Assembly (NCBI RefSeq): GCF_001598275.1
Contig: NZ_BCYQ01000006.1
Location: 51,504-115,503 of the forward strand
From: Moraxella oblonga NBRC 102422
Lineage (GTDB): Bacteria; Pseudomonadota; Gammaproteobacteria; Pseudomonadales; Moraxellaceae
DNA: 64,000 nt
Direction of reading: 5' to 3'
Of this stretch, positions 1-8,157 are shown piece after piece. The translations under genes and the position numbers were made by a program. Position 1 is the stretch's first letter; every line of letters begins with the position of its first letter. The notes beneath the pieces were generated by a model. It made no database searches and was not told the origin of the DNA. It saw only the letters and a program-made list of their open reading frames with translations.

Positions 1-1
1 C

Positions 2-508
2 GCCCCTGCACTGGCTGAATTTGGCGTGCCAATTTTGGTAGCACATATGTTTGTGTTTTATTTTGGTATTTTTGCCAACATCACACCACCTGTGGCACTG
101 GCTTCGTTTGCAGGAGCAGGGATTGCAGGGGGCGACCCCATGAAGACAGGTTGGCAGTCGCTTAGATTGGCATTGGCGGGCTTTATCGTACCGTTTATGT
201 TTGTCTATAATCCCAACATGCTCATGATTGATGTGCAGGGCGTTGATGTGATGACCAAAACCTTTGCAATGCCTGCATGGCACCTGATTGCTATGGTGGC
301 GACAACTTCCATTGTGGGTGTGCTTGCATTATCTGCTTCGGTGGAAGGGTATCTAAAAACAATCATGCCAACATGGCAACGCGTTGTCATGGCGATTGGG
401 GCATTCTGTTTGATTGCACCCGAAACAATCACCGATGTGATTGGTGTTGTGCTTGTGCTGGTTGTGGGGGCGATACATTTAAAAACTAGTAAAGCAAAAA
501 CCATTTAA
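2..508 (+). CDS. TRAP transporter fused permease, C-terminal part (5' end outside window)
   Basis: The frame is open from the first bases of the window, so this is the last ~168 residues of a longer gene. The visible protein is strongly hydrophobic with several membrane segments. It carries the ANITPPVALASFAGAGIAGG stretch typical of the large (DctM-like) subunit of TRAP transporters of the fused 4TM/12TM type, which import organic acids using a sodium or proton gradient and a periplasmic binding protein. The substrate cannot be read from this fragment. It ends 36 bp before the diaminobutyrate decarboxylase gene on the same strand, so co-transcription is possible. The family call is fairly safe; the substrate is unknown. 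Confidence 0.8.
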   Translation, partial: APALAEFGVPILVAHMFVFYFGIFANITPPVALASFAGAGIAGGDPMKTGWQSLRLALAGFIVPFMFVYNPNMLMIDVQGVDVMTKTFAMPAWHLIAMVATTSIVGVLALSASVEGYLKTIMPTWQRVVMAIGAFCLIAPETITDVIGVVLVLVVGAIHLKTSKAKTI

Positions 509-544
509 CTTTATTTTCACCCATTAAAATGATGAGGGTATATT

Positions 545-2089
545 ATGACTTATTTTGACAAACACCGTCAGGCTCTTTTTTGCAATGACGAACAATCCAT
601 CGCCGACTACCAAACAGCGATGAACCAAGCGGTACAAGCCGTCTCAAACTGGCTCAAAGAAGACAAAATGTACACAGGCGGGAGCATTAAAGAGCTTCGC
701 TCCCAAATCGCCTTTAACCCCAGTAAAGACGGCTTGGGCGTACAAAAATCGCTTGACCGCCTTGTTAAGCTGTTTTTAAACAAAAGTTTAAAGGTTCATC
801 ACCCTCATTCTTTGGCACATTTGCATTGCCCCACGATGGTAACTTCACAGATTGCCGAAGTGTTGATTAACGCCACCAATCAGTCTATGGACTCGTGGGA
901 CCAGTCGCCAGCAGGCTCATTGATGGAAGTGCAACTTATTGACTACTTACGCCAAAAAACAGGCTATGGGGCTGGCACGGCAGGGGTGTTTACTTCTGGT
1001 GGTACACAGTCCAATTTGATGGGCGTTTTGCTGGCTCGTGATTGGGCAATTGCTAAAAATTGGACAAATACAGACGGCAAAGAATGGTCGGTTCAAAGAG
1101 ACGGCATTCCTAGCGATGCAATGACCAAGGTCAAGGTACTTTGCTCTGAAAATGCCCACTTCTCCGTACAAAAAAATATGGCAATGATGGGAATGGGCTT
1201 TCAATCGGTCGTTACTGTGCCTGTCAATGACAACGCCCAGATGGACACCAAAGCCCTTGCCAAAATTATGGCAGACTTACAGGCAGATGGCAAAATCGTG
1301 GCGTGCGTGGTGGCAACGGCAGGCACGACAGATGCAGGGGCGATTGACGACATCAAGACAATCCGCAAGCTGTGCGATGATTATGGTGCGTGGCTACACA
1401 TTGATGCGGCGTGGGGCGGAGCATTACTGTTATCTAACGACTATCGTGATATGCTTGATGGTGTGGAGCTGTCGGATTCTATCACGCTTGATTTTCATAA
1501 GCACTTTTTCCAAAGTATCTCGTGCGGTGCATTCCTATTAAAAGATGAGAAAAACTACCGCTTTATGCACTATGAGGCCGAGTATCTAAACTCCGCCTAT
1601 GACGAAGAACACGGCGTGCCAAACCTTGTATCCAAATCTTTGCAGACCACTCGCCGATTTGACGCACTCAAACTGTGGTTTACCATTGAGGCGTTGGGCG
1701 AAGAGCTGTACGGCTCAATGATTGACCACGGAGTTACGCTCACTCGTCAAGTGGCAGAGTATATCAAAGCAACCGATGGTTTGGAGCTACTTGTTGAGCC
1801 ACAGTTTGCCTCTGTGCTGTTTCGTGTCGTACCAAAAGATTATCCAGCAGAGTTTATTGATAATCTCAACCAAAATGTCGCCGATGAACTGTTTGCCAAA
1901 GGCGAGGCAAATATTGGCGTAACTCGGGTGATTGACAGTCGTCAAAATGTGCAGTCTTTAAAGATGACGACCCTAAGCCCCATTGCCACGCTTGACAATG
2001 TCAAAGCCTTACTTGGTCAAGTCTTGGCAGAGGCAGAGCGGATTAAAGACGATATTAAAAATGGCACTTATACACCGCCGATTGATTGA
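545..2089 (+). CDS. ddc: L-2,4-diaminobutyrate decarboxylase
   Basis: A 514-residue PLP-dependent group II decarboxylase. It should convert L-2,4-diaminobutyrate to 1,3-diaminopropane and CO2 in the cytoplasm. The sequence closely follows the Acinetobacter enzyme as I recall it: [14 protein letters not shown] near the N-terminus, FTSGGTQSN in the cofactor domain, HIDAAWGGA, and the Schiff-base lysine in [10 protein letters not shown] at K319. Length matches the family. In Acinetobacter the gene is paired with dat (diaminobutyrate aminotransferase); here the upstream neighbour is a TRAP permease and no dat is present in the window. The start ATG at 545 has a GAGG element upstream. A strong hairpin terminator follows. 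A related polyamine or siderophore decarboxylase is the main alternative. Confidence 0.9.
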   Translation: MTYFDKHRQALFCNDEQSIADYQTAMNQAVQAVSNWLKEDKMYTGGSIKELRSQIAFNPSKDGLGVQKSLDRLVKLFLNKSLKVHHPHSLAHLHCPTMVTSQIAEVLINATNQSMDSWDQSPAGSLMEVQLIDYLRQKTGYGAGTAGVFTSGGTQSNLMGVLLARDWAIAKNWTNTDGKEWSVQRDGIPSDAMTKVKVLCSENAHFSVQKNMAMMGMGFQSVVTVPVNDNAQMDTKALAKIMADLQADGKIVACVVATAGTTDAGAIDDIKTIRKLCDDYGAWLHIDAAWGGALLLSNDYRDMLDGVELSDSITLDFHKHFFQSISCGAFLLKDEKNYRFMHYEAEYLNSAYDEEHGVPNLVSKSLQTTRRFDALKLWFTIEALGEELYGSMIDHGVTLTRQVAEYIKATDGLELLVEPQFASVLFRVVPKDYPAEFIDNLNQNVADELFAKGEANIGVTRVIDSRQNVQSLKMTTLSPIATLDNVKALLGQVLAEAERIKDDIKNGTYTPPID

Positions 2090-2102
2090 GTTATCATAAA
2101 AC

Positions 2103-2134
2103 AAAAACCGTCCAAAGTGATTTTGGGCGGTTTT
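2103..2134 (+). terminator. Rho-independent terminator after ddc
   Basis: A hairpin of AAAACCG/CCAAA against TTTGG/CGGTTTT begins 14 bases after the ddc stop and ends in a T-rich run. The A-rich 5' arm could also let it serve the convergent minus-strand gene ending at 2145. Confidence 0.75.
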
Positions 2135-2144
2135 CATATGATGA

Positions 2145-2633
2145 TTAAAATGGTTTGGTGTCAAGCTGATTTAAGATGCTTTCTAATTCATTGACATCAC
2201 ACCTGTTTTTGTTTTCTGCACAATACTGGCGAAGTTGTGGTATGGTATCGGCATTGACAGGCTGTTTTTTGTGAAAAATATCAATCGGCACGAAGATTTT
2301 TACAGGTTTGGGGTCATCTGGATTGATATGTTTGCTAAAATCACGCTGATATAAGACATTATTTATCACTAATTCAATATCTCTATTGCTTAGGGCTTGT
2401 GGATATGGAGAAGAAATATCAAATTCTTTACGGATAATTTTGCCTGTTTTATCAAGCCAAAGATGGCTCATTAATGTATTTTTGCACGCATTAAAATATT
2501 TCATCTCAATGTCATAACACCGCTCATTAGACGAACTAAGATGTAGCGTGAGTTGGTTGGGGTGTGAGTAATTGGAAGGGCTTGCCAATGCTGTGCTTGC
2601 CATCATTAGGCAAAGTGATAGTAATCGTTTCAT
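2145..2633 (-). CDS. Small secreted protein of unknown function
   Basis: About 162 residues beginning MKRLLSLCLMMASTALA, a clear Sec signal peptide with an A-x-A cleavage site near residue 17, so a periplasmic or outer-membrane location is expected. I prefer the ATG at 2633 over an upstream in-frame TTG at 2675 because it places the signal peptide at the N-terminus. The mature part has four cysteines and no motif I recognise. It is convergent with ddc and divergent from the DUF72 gene. The function is unknown. Confidence 0.6.
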   Translation of the reverse strand: MKRLLSLCLMMASTALASPSNYSHPNQLTLHLSSSNERCYDIEMKYFNACKNTLMSHLWLDKTGKIIRKEFDISSPYPQALSNRDIELVINNVLYQRDFSKHINPDDPKPVKIFVPIDIFHKKQPVNADTIPQLRQYCAENKNRCDVNELESILNQLDTKPF

Positions 2634-2732
2634 AGTTTGCACTGAGAGTTTTTTTGTAAGTATATACGACTTCAACAGTCATTGCAATAAACAAATAAAT
2701 CAGTTTATGTGTTTGATGAGCAGGAGATGATT

Positions 2733-3554
2733 ATGCCAACCATCTATATTGGCACAGGTGGGTACAGTGATACCGATTTGATTGGTACGCTTTACCCACA
2801 CGGTGCAAAGGCAAGCGAGTTTTTGCACCACTATGCCAATCATTATGACTGCGTGGAAATTAACGCAAGTTTTCACGCTCCCATTGGACAAAAATCCCTG
2901 CTGGGTATGCTAAATAAAGCAGATGGACGGCTTAAATTTTCTTTAAAATTGCACCAAGATTTTAGCCACAATTTTACCGCCACTGCCAAAACTGCCCAAG
3001 CGTTTTTAAATATTCTTACGCCTTTACAAGACCATCTTGCCCCCTTATTATTACAATTTCCCCACAGCTTTGAGAGAACGCCTGCCAATCGTCAATATTT
3101 GGGCGAAGTGGTAAAATGGTTTGAAAATCAACCACTTGCCATAGAATTTCGCCACCCCAGTTGGCACATCACGCCTGTCTTTACCCATTTTGCCAAAACG
3201 CCCAATCTAATTTGGGTCAATACTGATTATCCCAAAAACATCGGACTACCCAACACGCCTTTTTGGGCGAATACTCGCACCGCCTATTATCGCTTGCATG
3301 GCAACAATCAAAACTGGTGGGACGAGACAACCGCCAAAGACCGCCACAATTATCGTTATAGCGATGATGGACTTGGCAAAATCGCTGATGAGATTTTTAG
3401 TCATCGTGCCAATTTTGATGAGCTTTTTATTTATTTCCAAAATACGACCAATGCCCATTCTTTTTATAATATTATGATGTTAAAAGAAAAATTGTCCGCT
3501 TATGGTTTTGTGGTGAAAACGCCAGAAATCAAAGGGCAGGGGGTTTTATTCTAA
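2733..3554 (+). CDS. DUF72 domain-containing protein (YecE family)
   Basis: About 273 residues, a TIM-barrel-like protein of the DUF72/YecE family. Family marks include IGTGGYSD at the start, YCVEINASFH-like DCVEINASFH, LLLQFPHSF, AIEFRHPSW and YYRLHGNN. The biochemical role of the family is not established. The ATG at 2733 is chosen because GGAG lies 6 bases upstream; an in-frame GTG at 2709 is less likely. The stop overlaps by 4 bases the end of the convergent EamA transporter gene. Confidence 0.85.
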   Translation: MPTIYIGTGGYSDTDLIGTLYPHGAKASEFLHHYANHYDCVEINASFHAPIGQKSLLGMLNKADGRLKFSLKLHQDFSHNFTATAKTAQAFLNILTPLQDHLAPLLLQFPHSFERTPANRQYLGEVVKWFENQPLAIEFRHPSWHITPVFTHFAKTPNLIWVNTDYPKNIGLPNTPFWANTRTAYYRLHGNNQNWWDETTAKDRHNYRYSDDGLGKIADEIFSHRANFDELFIYFQNTTNAHSFYNIMMLKEKLSAYGFVVKTPEIKGQGVLF

Positions 3555-4411
3555 TTGTTTTTTTTAATAATCGGAATGAGTGTAGAAAGAATGGCTGAAC
3601 CAATGACTAAAATACTACCCAGAGCGGTTAATAAACTCATGGTCTCACCCAAAAATAAAAAGGCAATCAATACGCCAAATACAGGCTCTAAAACAATGAG
3701 CATGCCACTGATATGGGCAGGCGTTTTATTAAGCCCAAGATTCCAAAGTTTATAGGCAAGCCAACTGCACCCAATGCCCAGATAAATGACTGACAATAAA
3801 CCAAGCCAATTAAAATGAATTGTCCAATCTTTTATTACTGATAAAGAAATGGGTAAAGAGATGATTGCTCCTTGTACTAAAATAATGGCGGTATAGGCTT
3901 GATTATCAATCACATTCATGATGTTTTTGGCTAAATGTACACTTAATGCAAATCCCATACCCGCGATAAACACAAGGAATAAGCCAAATAAATTGACTAC
4001 TTCATCAGTTTGCGAACCCAGCACCAAAAGTCCAATGCCCAAAAAGGCAATCACGCTTAATAACCAATCATAAATCGCTATTTTTTGTTTGAATAATAAA
4101 AAACCCAAAATTAAAATCATGATAGGCTCTGCACCAATCATGACGACAGCGCTACTTGCTGATGTATAAGAAAGTCCAATGAATTGCACCAAAATCCCAA
4201 TCGGAAACATTAAGAGCGAAATACCCCAAAGTTTTTGACGTAAGGATTTATCAATCGTGGGATAAGATTTTAAAAATAAAGGCAAAGCAATGGCACTTGC
4301 AATAAAAAAGCGAATCTGCACCGCCATTGCAGGGTCAAACATGGTATAAGCGTATTTGCCTGCGGTAAATGAGCTTGCCCAGATGAATAGGGCGATGATG
4401 ATGTATAACAT
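3551..4411 (-). CDS. EamA/DMT family transporter
   Basis: A 286-residue, highly hydrophobic protein with about ten membrane segments arranged as two EamA repeats, as in drug/metabolite exporters. The start MLYIIIALFIWASSFTAGKY is typical (the W-xx-xF-xxxK pattern of the first helix), and the second repeat has LEPVFGVLIAFLFLGE. It should act in the inner membrane exporting amino acids or other small metabolites; the substrate cannot be inferred. Its 3' end overlaps the DUF72 gene tail by 4 bases, tail to tail. Confidence 0.85.
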   Translation of the reverse strand: MLYIIIALFIWASSFTAGKYAYTMFDPAMAVQIRFFIASAIALPLFLKSYPTIDKSLRQKLWGISLLMFPIGILVQFIGLSYTSASSAVVMIGAEPIMILILGFLLFKQKIAIYDWLLSVIAFLGIGLLVLGSQTDEVVNLFGLFLVFIAGMGFALSVHLAKNIMNVIDNQAYTAIILVQGAIISLPISLSVIKDWTIHFNWLGLLSVIYLGIGCSWLAYKLWNLGLNKTPAHISGMLIVLEPVFGVLIAFLFLGETMSLLTALGSILVIGSAILSTLIPIIKKNN

Positions 4412-4431
4412 GGTGTGATGACTTTAAAACA

Positions 4432-4459
4432 GAAAACCCCTTGAAAAATCAAGGGGTTT
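4432..4459 (-). terminator. Terminator downstream of tRNA-Val
   Basis: A perfect hairpin, AAACCCCTTGA against TCAAGGGGTTTT, lies 6 bases past the CCA end of tRNA-Val on the minus strand and ends in a T run. Confidence 0.8.
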
Positions 4460-4464
4460 AAATA

Positions 4465-4541
4465 TGGTAGGCGTAAACGGACTCGAACCATCGACCCCCA
4501 CCATGTCAAGGTGGTGCTCTAACCAACTGAGCTATACGCCT
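4465..4541 (-). tRNA. tRNA-Val (GAC anticodon)
   Basis: A 77-nt cloverleaf read on the minus strand. The acceptor stem AGGCGTA pairs with TACGCCT, the D arm is AGCTCAGTTGGTTAGAGC, the anticodon arm is CCACC-TTGACAT-GGTGG with anticodon GAC, and the T arm contains GGTTCGAGTCC. The discriminator is A and the 3' CCA is encoded in the genome. GAC reads GTC/GTT valine codons. A dedicated terminator follows. The tRNA lies between the EamA gene and pilD. Confidence 0.95.
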
Positions 4542-4590
4542 AAAAAGTGGTCTTATTATAGCAGATTAATTTAAAATGGCAAGTACTTTT

Positions 4591-5499
4591 TTAAATTTTA
4601 TACAAACTTAAATACCAAGACATGATGTCATGTCCCCACAGTAGGGCGATGATACCTGCAATGGCGATATAAGGACCAAAGGCAAATGCACGGTTTTCGC
4701 CACGCACTTTCATTAAAATCAGACCGACAATAGAACCTAAGACGGCGGATGTTAGGATTAAAAAGGGTAATATGCTCACACCAAGCCATGCTCCAATCGC
4801 TCCTAGTAGTTTAAAATCTCCCGCTCCCATGCCATCTCTTTTCTTGATGAGAGTATAGAGTTTGGCAACCGACCAAAAGGACAAAAATCCAAGGAGTCCA
4901 CCCCACACCGCAGAGCTGAGTGAAGTAAAGATGTTTTGAGTATTTGCTATTAAGCCTATCATGCCTAGCGGAAAAACCAAACGGTCAGGCAGTAGCTTGG
5001 TATCAAAATCAATGCCAGTTAAAGCGATGAGTATCCACAAATAGATAAGTCCTAATAGTCCTACAATATTTGCTCCTAGTGTGTAAATGACTAGGACGGA
5101 CAACAAAGCAGTGATGAGTTCCACCAGTGGATAGCGGATACTAATAGGATTACCACAGCCAGAACATTTACCACGCAGTAGTACAAGCCAACTAATGACT
5201 GGGATATTTTCGTAGGCACGGATTTGGTGGTTGCATTTGGGGCAACGAGAAGGTGGATAAGACAGGCTTATGGGTTTGTCTTGGTCAATGATGGTTTTTA
5301 GTTGGTTGGTGATGTGGTAGGGTATGTCGTGTTCATCAGATAGAAATTCCACACACTCTTTACGCCATGCTCTCTTCATGATAAGCGGTGTGCGATGAAT
5401 GACAACATTTAAAAAACTACCAACGCACAGCCCTAACATAAACGTAGCAGTTAATGCTAGGGCAGCGTTTTTTTGTAAAAGTATAATAAATTCCATCAT
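4591..5499 (-). CDS. pilD: Prepilin peptidase / N-methyltransferase
   Basis: A 302-residue inner-membrane aspartic protease (A24 family) that cleaves the leader of type IV prepilins and methylates the new N-terminus. The cytoplasmic zinc-binding loop has two CxxC pairs (RCPKCNH and KCSGCGN), and the two catalytic aspartates lie in GIDFDTKLLPDRLV and GAGDFKLLGAIGAWLG. About eight membrane segments. It directly follows pilC with a one-base TAATG stop/start overlap, so the two are translationally coupled. Confidence 0.95.
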   Translation of the reverse strand: MMEFIILLQKNAALALTATFMLGLCVGSFLNVVIHRTPLIMKRAWRKECVEFLSDEHDIPYHITNQLKTIIDQDKPISLSYPPSRCPKCNHQIRAYENIPVISWLVLLRGKCSGCGNPISIRYPLVELITALLSVLVIYTLGANIVGLLGLIYLWILIALTGIDFDTKLLPDRLVFPLGMIGLIANTQNIFTSLSSAVWGGLLGFLSFWSVAKLYTLIKKRDGMGAGDFKLLGAIGAWLGVSILPFLILTSAVLGSIVGLILMKVRGENRAFAFGPYIAIAGIIALLWGHDIMSWYLSLYKI

Positions 5500-6722
5500 T
5501 AACCAATAATATCGCCCATCATAAAGATTGGTAGGTACATGGCGATGACCAGACCACCGATAACAACACCCAAGAATGCCATAATCATTGGTTCCATGAG
5601 GCTGGTTAGACCATCTACGGCGTTATCTACTTCGTTCTCATAGTAGGTGGCACAGTTGTCTAGCATTTCTTCAAGACTACCAGCCTCTTCACCGATGCCC
5701 ACCATCTGAATCACCATGCTAGGGAATAGGTTAGTAGTACGAATGGCAAATTGGAGCTGTTGACCTGTAGAAACGTCATCTTTGATGCGTTGGGTGGCGT
5801 TGTAAAAGACAATATTGTTGGTTGCCCCTGCGGTAGAATCCAATGCATCAATGAGTGGTACACCAGCTGCAAAAGTGGTGGATAAAGTACGACAAAAACG
5901 AGCAATAATCGCTTTATAAACGATGTCACCAAAAATGGGTAGTTTTAGAGCAACACGGTCAAGAAAATCACGAAACTTTTTACTGTGGGTTTTGGCTTGT
6001 GAAAAAGCAATGACGATACCACCTAAAATCAAGAATACGGGGATATAGTAAGCGACAAGCCAGTTGGACATATTGACAACTAACTGGGTAAAGGCAGGCA
6101 GTTCAGCACCGAAACCTTCAAACATGGCAGCAAACACAGGCACAACCTTGATTAGCAAAATCGCTGTAACGATGATGGCAACGATGATAACCGCAATCGG
6201 ATATTTCATTGCTTTTTTGATTTTAGCTTTTAGCAACTCACTTTTTTCTTTGTAGGTGGCGACACGTTCTAGCATGGTCTCCAACGCACCCGATTGTTCA
6301 CCAGATTCAACCAAAGAGCAAAACAAATCATCAAAGTATTTGGGGTGCTTACGCAATGAGTTAGCAAAGTTACTGCCCGCTTCAATGTCGGCTTTTACTT
6401 TTAGCACTAACTCTTTCATGCTAAGGTTGTCAAGCGAATCTGCCACAATCTCAAAAGACTGCGTCAAAGGTACACCCGCTTTCATCATGGTAGCAAGCTG
6501 CCGCACAAAAATAGCAATGTCTAGGGCTTTAATGGCTTTTTTGCGTTGGAATAGTGGTTTGCCCTTAGGCTTGATATTTTCAATCGCAATACCTTGCTTA
6601 CGTAGCTGAGCCCGAGCCAACTCAATGCTTTTACTGGTAACTTCACCTGAAACTTTTTGTCCACGTCTATTTGTACCTGTGTACTTAAAATCCAGTAATT
6701 GTTCGGTTACTGCTTTTGCCAT
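5499..6722 (-). CDS. pilC: Type IV pilus inner-membrane platform protein PilC (T2SS F family)
   Basis: A 407-residue inner-membrane protein with two T2SSF domains, the platform on which the PilB/PilT ATPases act during pilus extension and retraction. Family signatures: RQLATMMKAGVPLTQSFEI in the first domain and RFCRTLSTTFAAGVPLIDAL followed by MVGIGEEAGSLEEML in the second; three membrane segments are apparent. It forms a coupled pair with pilD. The usual upstream partner pilB is not adjacent; about 195 bp of non-coding DNA precedes pilC instead. Confidence 0.95.
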   Translation of the reverse strand: MAKAVTEQLLDFKYTGTNRRGQKVSGEVTSKSIELARAQLRKQGIAIENIKPKGKPLFQRKKAIKALDIAIFVRQLATMMKAGVPLTQSFEIVADSLDNLSMKELVLKVKADIEAGSNFANSLRKHPKYFDDLFCSLVESGEQSGALETMLERVATYKEKSELLKAKIKKAMKYPIAVIIVAIIVTAILLIKVVPVFAAMFEGFGAELPAFTQLVVNMSNWLVAYYIPVFLILGGIVIAFSQAKTHSKKFRDFLDRVALKLPIFGDIVYKAIIARFCRTLSTTFAAGVPLIDALDSTAGATNNIVFYNATQRIKDDVSTGQQLQFAIRTTNLFPSMVIQMVGIGEEAGSLEEMLDNCATYYENEVDNAVDGLTSLMEPMIMAFLGVVIGGLVIAMYLPIFMMGDIIG

Positions 6723-6917
6723 GTGAATCTCTTTATATTGATCAAATATGGTGTTAAAAAATGAATAATCTTTGATACCATTTTACACCACAAGTAGCTA
6801 GATTGTAAATATTACTTACCAAAAGTTACCCAAATTTCGCTATTTTTGATGAACTTTATTATGCCGTTTGGGTTATTTAAAAATCAACGGTGTTATTTTT
6901 AGGTTAAATAGCGATAT

Positions 6918-8006
6918 TTAGGGGCTAAGTTTTTTGATGTCGTTCATTTTTTGTAAAGTAGCTTCTTTGCCTTTTTGTATCATCAAGGTTTTTTGGGTGG
7001 TGTCAAAAATGGCAAATTCATCAAGCTGTGGTGTGATGATAACATCACTCATCGCCAAATCCTCTGGGTGGGCATGAGCAGAGGGTGTATAAAGCATTTT
7101 CCAAAAGGCTTGTGGTTTGTCAGGTAGAGTATCTGGCAGTTCATCAGGTAGATTGATTTGGGTTTGGGCTGGTAGGTCGTTTAGGATTTGGCTTAGGTCA
7201 ATGCCAAATGGTAGTGGGGTATTTTTTAGGGCATTAAAATCCACAGGAATGTTGACAGTTTGGTTGCCCCATGTGGCAGATATGCCTGTATCATCTTTTT
7301 TGATGGTGGCTTGTTTTTTGGTGGTTTGGGTGGGTGATGGGGATTTTTGGGGCAAAAGATTGACCGCGATGACCTTTTTTGCTCCCAAGCTTTTGGCAAT
7401 GCGTACAGGCAACAGGGCAGACTGCCCACCATCAATGTATTTATCACCATAATTGGTAGGTATGCGTGGAGCGATAAAGATGTTTGGAATGGAAGCAGAG
7501 GCTTGGACAGCAAGCCCTGCCTCACCTGTATAAAATGGCGTGGCTTGACGGCTTTGTTTGTGTGTGGCGACAGCAATGAAGGGTGTGCTAAATTTTTCTA
7601 TGGGTTTTTGGGTGTGATTATTGATGAAAGTGCGTAATTTTTCGCCAGCAACGAAACCTTGCTTACTTGGAGTAAAGTCAATGAGTGTGGTCTCATCTAA
7701 ATCTACAACAATCTGTCGGATTTGTGAGGGTGTTTTGCCAGAGGCATACAGTGACCCAATGATGGCTCCAACACTTGTGCCAACGACCATGTCAGGTCTA
7801 ATGTTGTTTTCGTGTAGGGCTTCAAGTACACCGACATGAGCAAAACCGTATGCACCGCCACCGCCCAGCACAAGGGCGATTTGGGCAGGTTTTGGTTTGG
7901 GGGTAACAGGCGTGACGGTTGGGGTGGGGGTAGGTGCTTTGGTGGTGCAGGCGGTTAATGCCAAGACGGATAAGCTCGTAGCGACAAGGGTGGTAAATTT
8001 TTTCAT
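6918..8006 (-). CDS. Patatin-like phospholipase, lipoprotein
   Basis: A 362-residue lipoprotein. [20 protein letters not shown] is a signal peptide with lipobox LTAC, followed by a Thr/Pro-rich linker. The patatin fold has the oxyanion glycine run LGGGGAYG, the nucleophile motif GTSVG and the catalytic aspartate in YIDGG, so it should be an active lipid acyl hydrolase anchored in the envelope (RssA-like). The ATG at 8006 is preferred over the in-frame TTG at 8015 because it starts the signal peptide. Substrate unknown; a role in envelope lipid turnover is an inference. Confidence 0.85.
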   Translation of the reverse strand: MKKFTTLVATSLSVLALTACTTKAPTPTPTVTPVTPKPKPAQIALVLGGGGAYGFAHVGVLEALHENNIRPDMVVGTSVGAIIGSLYASGKTPSQIRQIVVDLDETTLIDFTPSKQGFVAGEKLRTFINNHTQKPIEKFSTPFIAVATHKQSRQATPFYTGEAGLAVQASASIPNIFIAPRIPTNYGDKYIDGGQSALLPVRIAKSLGAKKVIAVNLLPQKSPSPTQTTKKQATIKKDDTGISATWGNQTVNIPVDFNALKNTPLPFGIDLSQILNDLPAQTQINLPDELPDTLPDKPQAFWKMLYTPSAHAHPEDLAMSDVIITPQLDEFAIFDTTQKTLMIQKGKEATLQKMNDIKKLSP

Positions 8007-8118
8007 GATAATCAATGGGTGGGGAAAATGGGCTTATAATACGCCAAATCGTGGGATTTTGCGTATGAATTTTGTAGTGGGTGGTGTGTTTTGTATGTTT
8101 GTTTTAAACGTCATCAGC

Positions 8119-8151
8119 AAAACCCCCAAACTCACATAAGTTGGGGGTTTT
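8119..8151 (-). terminator. Terminator after the autotransporter gene
   Basis: AAAACCCCCAA and TTGGGGGTTTT form an 11-bp perfect stem around an 11-base loop, 6 bases downstream of the autotransporter stop on the minus strand. Confidence 0.8.
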
Positions 8152-8157
8152 ATTGGC

